Shown here one piece after another: positions 15,750-24,457 of a DNA stretch of 64,000 nt. Within the stretch, counting starts at the first letter, position 1. Every line of letters begins with the position of its first letter. Position numbers and translations under genes: made by a program. The stretch lies in assembly GCA_025517465.1 (NCBI GenBank), contig JAOPKE010000008.1:124001-188000 (forward strand), given 5' to 3'. Source of the stretch: Halobacteria archaeon HArc-gm2 (GTDB lineage Archaea > Halobacteriota > Halobacteria > Halobacteriales > Haloarculaceae). The notes beneath the pieces were generated by a model. That model ran no database searches. It was given only the letters and a program-made list of their open reading frames with translations, and was not told the origin of the DNA.

Positions 15750-16889
15750 ATGACGACCGAACCAGCCGAACCGTCCGAGGAGTCGCCGACAGCGACGCGC
15801 GAGCGCCGGCAGCGCGTCCGGTCGGCGCTGCCGGTCGTCTTCGTCGTGGTCCTCGCCGTCCTCACGACGGGATTTCTCGTGGCGGGTGGGCCGGTCCCGG
15901 ACCAGAACGACGCCGCGGAGCGAGCGGCCGAGGGAACGCCGGGCGCCGAAGCCGACCGGCAGGACGGCGACGGGGCGACGTCGGCGCCGTTCGAGACACT
16001 CCGCTCGGCGGGAGCTGAGACAGACGCGACCGGCGGAAACGACGGCGGGGCGAGCGCCGCCCAGCCCCCGAAAGGAATCGTCGGGCCGAACGAGAGCGGG
16101 GTGAACGACACCGACGGCGACGGCATCACGGACGCGGCCGAGCGAGATATCTACGGAACCGACCCGACCGACCCTGACACGGACGGCGACGGCTACGCTG
16201 ACGGTATGGAGGTCGCTTGCGGCGGTTTGCTTCCCGGCGCGGACCCGCGCCACCACGACGTCTTCGTGGAGGTCGACACCGTCCGCGGGACGCACCTGGA
16301 CCCGGCCGCCGTCGGGCGCCTCCGGGCGGCCTTCGCCGACGCGCCGGTCGACAACCCCGACGGCGAGTCGGGTATCGCCCTCCACGTCAGGCGGAGCGAC
16401 TCCGGCCTGCCGGTGAACGGGTCGGTCGACAGCGGCGCGCGGCCCGGCGACCACAACGACCTCCGAGACTACCGGGAGCGGTACGTCGACCACGGCGACT
16501 CGGGGTACTACTACGTCCTCGTGACGACGGAGGCCGCCTTCCGGGGTGACGACTACTACGCGGGGTCTGGCGTCGACGGCGCCGCAGTCGTGGAGTCGTT
16601 CGACTCGCCGAAGATCACGAGTTCACTGTTGATGCACGAACTCGGCCACGCCTTCGGGCTGGGCCCCGGCGAAGTCGGCGTCGACGAAGAGACCTTCGAC
16701 GCGACCGACTACCGCAGCGTGATGAACTACAACGCCCTCTACGAGGTCGAGACGTACTCGGACGGCTCGGGCGATGTGGGCCGCGACGAGTGGTCCTTCG
16801 TCGCCGAGGACCGCTACCGGCCCCCCGTCGAGTGCGAAGACGACGGGACGGGTGGTGCCTGTGCGACCGCCTGCGTCGCCGGCCAGTGA
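15750..16889 (+). CDS. Secreted metzincin-like zinc metalloprotease with calcium-binding repeats
   Basis: A 379-residue protein starting at the ATG at 15750. Residues 1-25 are polar, then an uncleaved-looking signal anchor at 26-48 (LPVVFVVVLAVLTTGFLVAGG) and an acidic linker. Residues 112-150 hold thrombospondin type 3-like repeats (DTDGDGITDAAERDIYGTDPTDPDTDGDGY) that bind calcium. The catalytic part has HELGHAFGLGP near residue 296, giving HExxHxxG with two His ligands and the Glu base, followed by SVMNYN near 322, a Met-turn. The third ligand would be residue GP/E-adjacent rather than a standard His. It is probably an extracellular or membrane-anchored protease. Confidence 0.82.
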   Translation: MTTEPAEPSEESPTATRERRQRVRSALPVVFVVVLAVLTTGFLVAGGPVPDQNDAAERAAEGTPGAEADRQDGDGATSAPFETLRSAGAETDATGGNDGGASAAQPPKGIVGPNESGVNDTDGDGITDAAERDIYGTDPTDPDTDGDGYADGMEVACGGLLPGADPRHHDVFVEVDTVRGTHLDPAAVGRLRAAFADAPVDNPDGESGIALHVRRSDSGLPVNGSVDSGARPGDHNDLRDYRERYVDHGDSGYYYVLVTTEAAFRGDDYYAGSGVDGAAVVESFDSPKITSSLLMHELGHAFGLGPGEVGVDEETFDATDYRSVMNYNALYEVETYSDGSGDVGRDEWSFVAEDRYRPPVECEDDGTGGACATACVAGQ

Positions 16890-16961
16890 TTACGGACGGC
16901 GGCCCGCCCCGTTCTCGCCCCGTGCCAGTCCATTAATGGGGACTGCCGCCCTCTACCCGGT

Positions 16962-17621
16962 ATGAGCCAGCTCCACGCGCTCGTCATCGGCGAGCGCACG
17001 TTCCCGTTCCACAGCTTCGACGAGATGGGGCCCCACGTCGAGGCGGCACTCGGCGACGGCGTCGACGCCACCCTCACCGAGGACCGCGACGACCTGCTCG
17101 ACCTCTCGGGCTACGACCTCGTCGTCGACTACCTCACCGACAGCACGCTGACCGACGACCAGCAGGCGAGCCTCCTCTCGTTCGTCGAGGACGGCGGCGG
17201 CTACCTGGGCGTCCACTGCGCGTCGGACATCACCAGCACCCACGACGGCGAAGGTGGGATCGACTCGCGGGACGAACCCATCCCCGAGTTGCACGAGCTG
17301 ATCGGCGGCTACTTCCTCACCCACCCCGAGCAGTCCACCTTCGACGTGACCGTCGTCGACGACGACCACCCGGTCACCGCGGGCGTTTCGGACTTCTCGG
17401 TGTTCGACGAGCCCTACCAGGTCGACTACGACGCCGACCGCGTCCAGGTGCTCGCGCGGATGGACCACCCCGACCTGGAGGACTACCCCGTCGTCTGGGT
17501 CCGCGACCACGGCGCGGGACGGGTCTGCTACGCGTCGCTCGGCCACACCGAAGAATCGCTCGAACACCCCGAGTACCGTCGAATCCTGCAGAACGCCGCC
17601 GACTGGGTCGCTGGCGCGTAG
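16962..17621 (+). CDS. ThuA domain-containing protein
   Basis: A 219-residue protein with the ThuA fold, related to class I glutamine amidotransferases. Visible features include ALVIGERTFPFHSF at the N-terminus, YDLVVDYLTDSTLTDDQQASLLSFVEDGGGYLGVHCA at about residues 50-88, GGYFLTHPEQ near 112, VDDDHPVTAGV near 129 and VVWVRDHGAGRVCYASLGHT near 174. ThuA-type proteins take part in sugar or polyol catabolism, often next to Gfo/Idh/MocA dehydrogenases. Such a gene lies convergently just 36 bases downstream, so a shared carbohydrate route is likely. Substrate unknown. Confidence 0.88.
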   Translation: MSQLHALVIGERTFPFHSFDEMGPHVEAALGDGVDATLTEDRDDLLDLSGYDLVVDYLTDSTLTDDQQASLLSFVEDGGGYLGVHCASDITSTHDGEGGIDSRDEPIPELHELIGGYFLTHPEQSTFDVTVVDDDHPVTAGVSDFSVFDEPYQVDYDADRVQVLARMDHPDLEDYPVVWVRDHGAGRVCYASLGHTEESLEHPEYRRILQNAADWVAGA

Positions 17622-17657
17622 TTCGGCAGCGCGGTCGCTTCTTCTGAAAACGAGGGT

Positions 17658-18752
17658 TCAGTACTCCGCCGGCCACGCGCCCGGCAGCGGCTCGGGCCGA
17701 TCGAGAGCGGCGTCGAAGGACTGGTGTTCGCCCGTCTCCGAGGACTCCCGGATCCCGGCGAGGACGTCGAGGACGTGGGCGGCCAGGTCACCGCTCGTCC
17801 GGTGGGCCCAGTCGGTCCGGACCGCGGCGGCCAGGTCGGCGACGCCCGCGCCTCGTCCAGCGGTGTACTCGTGCGTGAGGTCGACTTCTTCGAACTCGCG
17901 CTCGCCCCGTTTCTGGACGCGGACCGGCCCCTCGAAGTGGTTCGGGTCGGGCAGGGCCAGGGTCCCCTCGGTGCCGTAGAGTTCGAACGCGGGCATCGGG
18001 AACGTCGACCCCTGGACGTCGAAGCTCGTCAGGAGGTTAGCGGTGGCGCCGCCGGCGAACTCGATCAGGCCCGACTCGTGGGTCGGCACCTCGACGTCGA
18101 TGGTCTCGCCGTTGCGTGGCTCGCTCGTGATGGTGCGCTCGTCGCTGGCCCGGGTGACCGACCCCGTGACCCGCGTCGCCGGACCGAGCAGGGAGACCAG
18201 CGCCGTCACGTAGTACGGCCCCATGTCGAACAGCGGCCCGCCGCCCTCCTGGTAGTACAGGTCCGGGTTCGGGTGCCAGACCTCGTGACCCGGACTCGTC
18301 CAGATGGCCGTCGCGCCCACGGGCTCGCCGATCAACCCCTCGTCGAGGACCTGCCGGCAGGTCTGCAGGCCCGCGCCGAGGAAGGTGTCCGGCGCGGACC
18401 CGACCAGCAGTCCCTCGCGCTCGGCGGTCTGGAGGATGGACCGGGCGCCCTCGACGGTCGCCGCAAGCGGCTTCTCGACGTAGACGTGGTTTCCCGCCTC
18501 CAGCGCCTGCGTGCAGGTCGCCTCGTGGACCGACGGCGGCGTGAGGTTGATGATTATCTCGATTTCAGGGTCGGCGAGCATCTCCTCGGGAGCCATCGCG
18601 GTGACGCCGTACTCGTCGGCCGCCTGTTCGGCGCGTTCCGTATCGAGGTCGGCGCACGCGGTGATCTCGTAGGCGTCGAAGCGGTCGCCAGCGGAGAGGT
18701 AGGCGTCGCTGATAGTTCCACAGCCGAGTACGCCGGCTTTTACAACGTCCAT
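17658..18752 (-). CDS. Gfo/Idh/MocA family oxidoreductase
   Basis: A 364-residue protein starting at the ATG at 18752. The N-terminal Rossmann domain has VLGCGTISDAYLSAG (GxGxxx) and the conserved HVYVEKPLA near residue 90, containing the catalytic EKP lysine. The C-terminal alpha/beta domain has PLFDMGPYYVTALVSLLGP near 172 and a hydrophobic core typical of sugar dehydrogenases. It uses NAD(P) to oxidise a sugar or derivative in the cytoplasm. Convergent with the ThuA gene; the pair is typical of carbohydrate degradation. Exact substrate cannot be inferred. Confidence 0.92.
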   Translation of the reverse strand: MDVVKAGVLGCGTISDAYLSAGDRFDAYEITACADLDTERAEQAADEYGVTAMAPEEMLADPEIEIIINLTPPSVHEATCTQALEAGNHVYVEKPLAATVEGARSILQTAEREGLLVGSAPDTFLGAGLQTCRQVLDEGLIGEPVGATAIWTSPGHEVWHPNPDLYYQEGGGPLFDMGPYYVTALVSLLGPATRVTGSVTRASDERTITSEPRNGETIDVEVPTHESGLIEFAGGATANLLTSFDVQGSTFPMPAFELYGTEGTLALPDPNHFEGPVRVQKRGEREFEEVDLTHEYTAGRGAGVADLAAAVRTDWAHRTSGDLAAHVLDVLAGIRESSETGEHQSFDAALDRPEPLPGAWPAEY

Positions 18753-18827
18753 ACTCCCCCAAACCGACGAGCGGAAAAAGAGGTGTTGGGTCGCCAGTGG
18801 CGACTGGCGGGGGACTGGCGGCGGAGA

Positions 18828-19340
18828 TCAGTTCTGGTCGTCCGCCCGCTCCCGGATCAGCGAGTTCTCGTCGACGTAGTAGACGTACGTCAGAGTGGAC
18901 CAGTCGGAGATGAGTTCGGTGACAGCCTCCGTTCCTTCAGCCGGTCCGCCGGTGTTCGAGGAGCCGGAACAGCTCACCGTCGCCTCGTACCAGCCATCGC
19001 GCTCGGTGACATTCTGGAGTTCGCAGTCGAGGGTCACCTCGCTGTGCTCGCTGTACCACAGACCGTTGTACGCGTACCGGTACTCGTGGGTCTTCACGAA
19101 CTCGCCAACGGAGTCTTCGGTGAGCCTCCCAGGGCGCTCCGGCCGTTCCTTGGGGCCCTCTGGGAGCTCCACCGTCCGATTGGGCAGCGGGGTCTGGACG
19201 TCGGTGGCGGTGTCGGTTGGCGACTGGACAGCTTCGGAATGCGTCGCCGTCGGAGGACCAGCGGGACCCTCGACGCAGCCCGCCGTGAGGACGACGAGGG
19301 CGAGGACGGCGATCAGTGAGAGGGGCGAATTCGGGGACAC
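18828..19340 (-). CDS. Small secreted lipoprotein of unknown function
   Basis: A 170-residue protein. The GTG at 19340 was chosen because the signal peptide (SPLSLIAVLALVVLTAGC) begins immediately after it; the longer frame adds an unlikely arginine-rich leader. The lipobox TAGC marks Cys near residue 20 as a lipidation site. A Thr/Pro/Glu-rich spacer follows, then a globular domain of about 110 residues with two more Cys (TLDCEL and VSCSGSS), which may form a disulphide. No family recognised. It is divergent from mcm. Confidence 0.65.
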   Translation of the reverse strand: MSPNSPLSLIAVLALVVLTAGCVEGPAGPPTATHSEAVQSPTDTATDVQTPLPNRTVELPEGPKERPERPGRLTEDSVGEFVKTHEYRYAYNGLWYSEHSEVTLDCELQNVTERDGWYEATVSCSGSSNTGGPAEGTEAVTELISDWSTLTYVYYVDENSLIRERADDQN

Positions 19341-19576
19341 GTGCCGGCGTACCGACGGATCCGGTAAATGCTTTCTACCGGCGTGGCGATTCCGGGGCGC
19401 GAAAACCGCCGATCGTCGCACAGAGCCGCCACAGAGACCCAAGGGAAACGCTACAGAGACCCCACAGATGCTCGCAGAAGCCTTGTCGTTCCAGGTACTC
19501 GTCGATTGACCGCGACCACTTCCGCTACGGATGGCGAACCTTCTTGAGCGAGGACGCAGTACCTACCCTCGATCGA

Positions 19577-22500
19577 ATGGCCACTGCCGAGAACACCGAA
19601 CTCACCGACGCGTTCGAGGAGTTCTACCGCAACTACTACCGGAACGAGATCGGTGAGCTCGCCCAGAAGTACCCGACCGACCAGAAGTCGCTGTGGATCG
19701 ACTGGCAGGACCTGTACCGCTTCGACCCCGACCTGGCCGACGACTTCAGGAACAAGCCGGCCCAGCTTCAGGACTACGCCGAGGAGGCGCTGCGGCTGTA
19801 CGACCTGCCGGTGGACGTCAAGCTCGGCCAGGCCCACGTCCGCGTGCACAACCTCCCGCAGTCGGAGGACATCCGCGCCATCCGGCACGAGCACCACGGT
19901 AACCTCATCTCCGTCCAGGGCATCGTCCGCAAGGCCACGGACGTCCGTCCCAAGGTCACCAACGCCGCCTTCGAGTGCCAGCGCTGTGGCACCCTGACCA
20001 GGATTCCGCAGGTCGCCGGCGACTTCCAGGAGCCCCACGAGTGCCAGGGCTGTGAGCGACAGGGCCCCTTCCGGCTCAACATGGACCAGTCGGAGTTCGT
20101 CGACGCCCAGAAACTCCGCGTCCAGGAGTCCCCCGAGGGGCTGCGCGGCGGCGAGACGCCCCAGGCCATCGACGTCAGCATCGAAGACGACATCTGCGGC
20201 GAGGTGACGGCGGGCGACCACGTCAACGTCACTGGCGTCCTCAAGCTCGACCAACAGGGCAACGACCGCGAGAAGTCGCCCATGTTCGACCTCTACATGG
20301 ACGGCGTCGACGTCTCCATCGAGGACCAGCAGTTCGAGGACATGGACATCACCGACGAGGACAAGAAGGACATCGTCGAGCTCTCGAACGAGGACGGCCT
20401 CTACGAGAAGATGGTCGGCGCCATCGCCCCCTCCATCTACGGCTACGACCAGGAGAAGCTCGCGATGATCCTCCAGCTCTTCTCGGGCGTCACCAAACAC
20501 CTCCCCGACGAGTCCCGCATCCGCGGCGACCTCCACATGCTGATGATCGGGGATCCCGGTACTGGTAAGTGCGTCAGCGGCGACACCCGGGTAACCCTGG
20601 CAGACGGATCCAGAGTCGCGATCCGTGACCTCGTTGAGGACAACCTCGACGACCCGAAGCCCATCGACGACGGGGTCTGGGACGACGTCGACTTCGACGT
20701 CCCGTCGCTCCAGGACGACGGCACGATAGCGAAGCAACGTGCGACCAAAGTCTGGAAACGAGAGGCGCCCGAGCGCCTCTATCACATTCGAACGCAAACC
20801 GGCCGTGAGCTCGACGTGACACCGTCGCATCCGTTGTTCGTACAGTCCGACGGCCGGTTCGAAGCGGTCAAAGCGGAGCAGCTTACGGAAGGCGAGTTCA
20901 TCGGCGTCCCGCGCCGACTTCGCGCGGACGGAACAGACGAACTCGACGTCGACTTCCGACAGGCGAAGTCGCACAATCGGATCGATCTGGACCTCCCGGA
21001 CGAGTGGACGCCGTCGCTCGCACGACTCCTCGGATACATCGTTGCCGAAGGATACGTCGAACAGCGCGCTGACAACACCGGGTTCGTTTCGATAACCAAC
21101 AACGACCGGGAAGTACTCGATGACGCGGCCGAAGCGATCCAGTCACTCAACCTCAATGTTACTGAACGGTCGTCTCACGACGGAAAGGACGCCCGTGAAC
21201 TCATGTGCTCTGCCGGTGAGTTCGTGAGCTTCCTCTCGGGACTCGATGAAACGCTCCTCAAACCCTCCGGTAAACGCCGCGTCCCGACTGCGGTGATGGG
21301 GGCGAGCACCGAAACGAAGGCCGAGTTCGTCAGAGGCTACATCGAAGGCGAAGGTCACGTCTCGGCGTCACAGCGAGAGATTTCGGTTGCCTCGATGAGC
21401 AAGCCGTTGCTCGAAGACGTCCGGTCGCTGCTCCTCTCAGTCGGCATCACCTCACAGTTACAGCCCAGAGACAATGGGAGTTATCGACTCCGGATCTCGG
21501 GCAACTCCTTCGCTCGTTACGTCGATCGCATCGGATTCGTCACCGAACGGAAGTCAAAGGCGTGTACCGAGTACGCGGAGACGGTCGGCAATACTAATCT
21601 GGACGTGGTTCCCGACATCGGAAGCGAACTCCGTCGGATCCGAGAAGCACTCGACCTGACCCAGCACGACTGTGGAATCCCCCGTTCCACGTATCAGCAC
21701 TACGAGCGTGGCCGACGGAATCCGAGTCGAGAGAGTCTCAGGGAAGTCGTCGAAGCGTTCGAATCACACATCAGTGACCAGGACTCCACGCCGACTGGGG
21801 AAGCGGGCACGGTGGCTGATGGCGGGGGCAGTATCGCGCTCAGGCGCGACGTACAGGCACTGCGATCGTTCGTCGATGGTGACGTCGCCTGGGACCGGAT
21901 CGAATCCATCGAAGCCGTCGAACCGGACGATGAGTGGGTGTACGACCTCGAAATCGAGGGGACGCACAACTACCTCACGAACGGCGTCGTCTCCCACAAC
22001 TCGCAGATGCTATCCTACGTCGAGAACATCGCCCCGCGCTCGGTCTACACCTCCGGCAAGGGGTCGTCCTCGGCCGGTCTGACGGCCGCCGCGGTCCGCG
22101 ACGACTTCGGCGAGGGACAGCAGTGGACCCTCGAAGCGGGCGCGCTCGTCCTCGCCGACCAGGGCATCGCCGCTATCGACGAACTCGACAAGATGAATCC
22201 GGACGACCGCTCCGCGATGCACCAGGCCCTGGAGCAACAGGAGATCAGCATCAACAAGGCCGGCATCAACGCGACGCTCAAGAGCCGATGTTCGCTGCTG
22301 GGCGCGGCGAACCCGAAGTACGGTCGCTTCGACCAGTTCGAGCCCATCGGCGAACAGATAGACCTCGAACCCGCCCTGATATCCCGATTCGACCTCATCT
22401 TCACCGTCACCGACCAGCCCGACGAGGAGGAGGACGCCAACCTCGCCGACCACATCATCCAGACCAACTACGCCGGCGAGTTGAACACCCACCGCGAGAT

Positions 22501-23104
22501 GAACGCCACGTCGGACTACAGCGAGGAGGAGGTGGCGAACGTCACCGACGAGGTCGCCCCCACCATCGAGCCGGAGCTACTCCGGAAGTACATCGCCTAC
22601 GCCAAGCGGAACTGCTACCCGACGATGACGGAGGAGGCCAAGGAGGCCATCCGGGACTTCTACGTCGACCTGCGGGCCAAGGGGCAGGACGACGACGCGC
22701 CGGTCCCGGTCACGGCCCGAAAGCTGGAGGCGCTGGTCCGCCTGGCCGAGGCGTCGGCGCGCATCCGCCTCTCCGATACCGTCGAGGAGGAGGACTCCGA
22801 ACGGGTCATCCAGATCGTCCGGTCCTCGATGGAGGACATCGGCGTCGACCCGGAGACCGGCGAGTTCGACGCCGACGTCGTCGAGACGGGGACCTCCAAG
22901 ACCCAGCGCGACCGCATCCAGAACATCAAGGGCATCATCAACGACATCGAGTCCGAGTACGACGAGGGCGCACCCATCGACGTCGTCGTCGAGCGCGCCG
23001 AGGAGGTCGGCGTCGACCAGTCCAAGGCCGAACACGAGATCGAGCAGCTCAAACAGAAGGGCGAGGTGTACGAGCCCCGCACCGACCACCTGCGGACGAC
23101 GTAG
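19577..23104 (+). CDS. mcm: Replicative DNA helicase MCM, interrupted by an intein
   Basis: The 1175-residue precursor starts at the ATG at 19577; removing a 477-residue intein (residues 332-808) leaves 698 residues, the normal haloarchaeal MCM length. The N-terminal OB domain carries a zinc ribbon (CQRCG, then CQGC) near residues 137-160. Walker A GDPGTGK ends exactly at the intein insertion. After splicing come the presensor region, Walker B (IAAIDELDKM), SRFDLIF with the arginine finger, and a C-terminal winged helix. MCM forms the ring that unwinds DNA at replication forks. A small gene follows after one base. Loss of splicing would destroy the ATPase site. Confidence 0.97.
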   Translation: MATAENTELTDAFEEFYRNYYRNEIGELAQKYPTDQKSLWIDWQDLYRFDPDLADDFRNKPAQLQDYAEEALRLYDLPVDVKLGQAHVRVHNLPQSEDIRAIRHEHHGNLISVQGIVRKATDVRPKVTNAAFECQRCGTLTRIPQVAGDFQEPHECQGCERQGPFRLNMDQSEFVDAQKLRVQESPEGLRGGETPQAIDVSIEDDICGEVTAGDHVNVTGVLKLDQQGNDREKSPMFDLYMDGVDVSIEDQQFEDMDITDEDKKDIVELSNEDGLYEKMVGAIAPSIYGYDQEKLAMILQLFSGVTKHLPDESRIRGDLHMLMIGDPGTGKCVSGDTRVTLADGSRVAIRDLVEDNLDDPKPIDDGVWDDVDFDVPSLQDDGTIAKQRATKVWKREAPERLYHIRTQTGRELDVTPSHPLFVQSDGRFEAVKAEQLTEGEFIGVPRRLRADGTDELDVDFRQAKSHNRIDLDLPDEWTPSLARLLGYIVAEGYVEQRADNTGFVSITNNDREVLDDAAEAIQSLNLNVTERSSHDGKDARELMCSAGEFVSFLSGLDETLLKPSGKRRVPTAVMGASTETKAEFVRGYIEGEGHVSASQREISVASMSKPLLEDVRSLLLSVGITSQLQPRDNGSYRLRISGNSFARYVDRIGFVTERKSKACTEYAETVGNTNLDVVPDIGSELRRIREALDLTQHDCGIPRSTYQHYERGRRNPSRESLREVVEAFESHISDQDSTPTGEAGTVADGGGSIALRRDVQALRSFVDGDVAWDRIESIEAVEPDDEWVYDLEIEGTHNYLTNGVVSHNSQMLSYVENIAPRSVYTSGKGSSSAGLTAAAVRDDFGEGQQWTLEAGALVLADQGIAAIDELDKMNPDDRSAMHQALEQQEISINKAGINATLKSRCSLLGAANPKYGRFDQFEPIGEQIDLEPALISRFDLIFTVTDQPDEEEDANLADHIIQTNYAGELNTHREMNATSDYSEEEVANVTDEVAPTIEPELLRKYIAYAKRNCYPTMTEEAKEAIRDFYVDLRAKGQDDDAPVPVTARKLEALVRLAEASARIRLSDTVEEEDSERVIQIVRSSMEDIGVDPETGEFDADVVETGTSKTQRDRIQNIKGIINDIESEYDEGAPIDVVVERAEEVGVDQSKAEHEIEQLKQKGEVYEPRTDHLRTT
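20570..22000 (+). other. Intein in the MCM Walker A motif, with LAGLIDADG endonuclease and an XRE-like HTH segment
   Basis: A 477-residue in-frame insertion from Cys1 (CVSGDTRVTLADG, block A) to HN (THNYLTNGVVSHN, block G), followed by Ser as the first downstream extein residue. PSHPLFV near 20822 is the block B region. Two LAGLIDADG-type motifs are present: LLGYIVAEGYV near 21026-21058 and FVRGYIEGEGHV near 21325-21360, so the homing endonuclease looks intact. Between the second motif and the C-terminal splicing domain, about 21613-21770, is LTQHDCGIPRSTYQHYERG, an XRE/Cro-like helix-turn-helix. Base composition looks less GC-rich than the flanking extein. Confidence 0.93.
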
Positions 23105-23105
23105 G

Positions 23106-23375
23106 ATGGACCGGATCTCGGCGCTGCGGAACGTGGAGGAATCGCTGGCCCGCTTCGAGGCGGGCGAGTGCTCGCTGGCGGAGCTGGAACGGGACGTCCG
23201 CGGCGTGCTCCGGACCTACGCCACCGACTTCGACGGGGAGTTGCGGGCTTACGAGGCGTCGGGCGAGGCCCTGGGGACGCTCACCGTCCTGGCGTCGTCC
23301 CGCGACGAGGCCCGCGAGCGCGTCGCGGACCTGGTCGAGGAACCGGGCAACTTCGCCGTCGAATCTGTCGAGTGA
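23106..23375 (+). CDS. Small uncharacterised protein coupled to mcm
   Basis: An 89-residue acidic protein whose ATG begins one base after the mcm stop codon, so it is almost certainly co-translated. It is mostly helical at the N-terminus (RISALRNVEESLARFEAGECSLAELERDVRGVLRTYATDF) followed by an alpha/beta tail (LTVLASSRDEARERVADLV). No DNA-binding or enzymatic motif was seen. The linkage to mcm suggests a role near the replisome, but this is inference. Family number not assigned here. Confidence 0.75.
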   Translation: MDRISALRNVEESLARFEAGECSLAELERDVRGVLRTYATDFDGELRAYEASGEALGTLTVLASSRDEARERVADLVEEPGNFAVESVE

Positions 23376-23423
23376 GGGGAAAATGGGAACAAATATGTTG
23401 TGGTATCGACAACTGCTGGGACG

Positions 23424-24008
23424 ATGACCGGGGTCGCCGAGATGGTCGACGGTGTCACCACGACGCTGCTGTGCGGGGCGTCGCTGGGCGGCGAGACGCG
23501 GGAGTGCTGTGAAGCGTTACTCACGGCGGGCGCCGACGATGGCCGAGATGTGCTGTGGGTGACCTACACGCGGCCGCCGGCTGACTGTCTCGCGTCGGTG
23601 CCCGACGACGTGTCCGTCCGCGGCGTCCTCGCCGTCGGCGACGCGCCCCACTGGGAGACGTCCATCGACGGCGTCGACGTCGAGGTGGTCGCGACGCCCG
23701 GCGACATCACCGCGCTGGGGATCAAGCTGAGCCGGTTCCTCTCGGCCGGCGACGGCGACCTGACCGTCTGTTTCGACTCCGTGACGGCGATGTGCCAGTA
23801 CGTCGAGCCGGAGACGGCCTACGGCTTCCTCCACACCATCGCCGTCCAGCTGTACGCCGCCGACGCGACAGCCCACTTCCACATCGACCCCGCGGCCCAC
23901 GACGAGTCCACGGTCGACCTGTTCGCGTCGCTGTGTGACGCCGTGGTGAACGTCGGCGACGACGGCGACGACGAACCAGCCGTCCGGACGCGGCCCGTGC
24001 TCGACTAG
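23424..24008 (+). CDS. DUF7504-like protein with degenerate RecA/KaiC fold
   Basis: A 194-residue protein; the ATG at 23424 was preferred to a GTG eight codons upstream. The N-terminus (TTTLLCGASLGGETRECCEALL) lies where RecA/KaiC proteins have a P-loop, but reads GGET instead of GKT/S, so ATP binding is doubtful. LTVCFDSVTAMCQYVEPETAYGFLHTIAVQL near residue 115 resembles the Walker B strand and following helix of KaiC-like proteins. The same arrangement is seen in the product of 48426-49055. Probably a signalling or scaffolding protein; function unknown. Confidence 0.7.
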   Translation: MTGVAEMVDGVTTTLLCGASLGGETRECCEALLTAGADDGRDVLWVTYTRPPADCLASVPDDVSVRGVLAVGDAPHWETSIDGVDVEVVATPGDITALGIKLSRFLSAGDGDLTVCFDSVTAMCQYVEPETAYGFLHTIAVQLYAADATAHFHIDPAAHDESTVDLFASLCDAVVNVGDDGDDEPAVRTRPVLD

Positions 24009-24086
24009 ACGGGCTCGTCGGACCGTCACTCGGCCGGCTCCATCCGGAAGCGCTGGATAAGAGAGATATTACCTCTTTAGTTTTGG

Positions 24087-24095
24087 TTAATTTTA
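24087..24095 (+). promoter_or_regulatory. TATA box for the leaderless 24122 transcript
   Basis: TTAATTTTA centred about 31 bases before the GTG at 24122, in a locally AT-rich stretch. It supports the GTG start over the ATG at 24095, which would overlap the box. Confidence 0.55.
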
Positions 24096-24121
24096 TGCAA
24101 GATCAAGTGGCAACTAGATAC

Positions 24122-24457
24122 GTGCTCCTCGTGATAACCTACTCGCGGGCGGCCCGACAGTCACTCCGGAACGTCTGCCGGGCCCACGAGGACAGCGTCG
24201 TGCGCCGGTTCGGTCGTGCCGCCCTGCTGGAGTCCACGGGGTTCGGCGCGTTCCAGGCGCTCAGGCTGCAGGCGAAACACGGCCTCGACGTCCAGGTCGA
24301 ACGCGTCGAACCGTTCGTCGAGAGCGACGTGCCCGAGCGTGTTCGCGAAGCCGCCACCGCCTACGAGAACCGCGACCAGTCGTCGGTTCCCTACCGGCAG
24401 TTCGCGTCCGGGACCGACTACCCGTCGCCGGAGTCGCTCCGGGAGACCGACGTGTGA
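24122..24457 (+). CDS. Conserved haloarchaeal protein of the MinD-coupled operon (DUF7855-like)
   Basis: A 111-residue protein. The GTG at 24122 was chosen because the product then begins VLLVITYSRAARQSLRNVCRAHEDSV, the usual start as remembered for this family, and because the TATA box is correctly placed. It is basic for a haloarchaeal protein in its first half and has no membrane segment. Its stop overlaps the GTG of the next gene (GTGA). It is the first of four coupled genes ending in a MinD-like ATPase. No catalytic motif recognised; DUF number is from memory. Confidence 0.7.
   Translation: MLLVITYSRAARQSLRNVCRAHEDSVVRRFGRAALLESTGFGAFQALRLQAKHGLDVQVERVEPFVESDVPERVREAATAYENRDQSSVPYRQFASGTDYPSPESLRETDV

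Noticed and set aside
21934-23427. 497-codon alternative frame inside mcm
   Set aside because: Arginine-rich shadow of the MCM reading frame.
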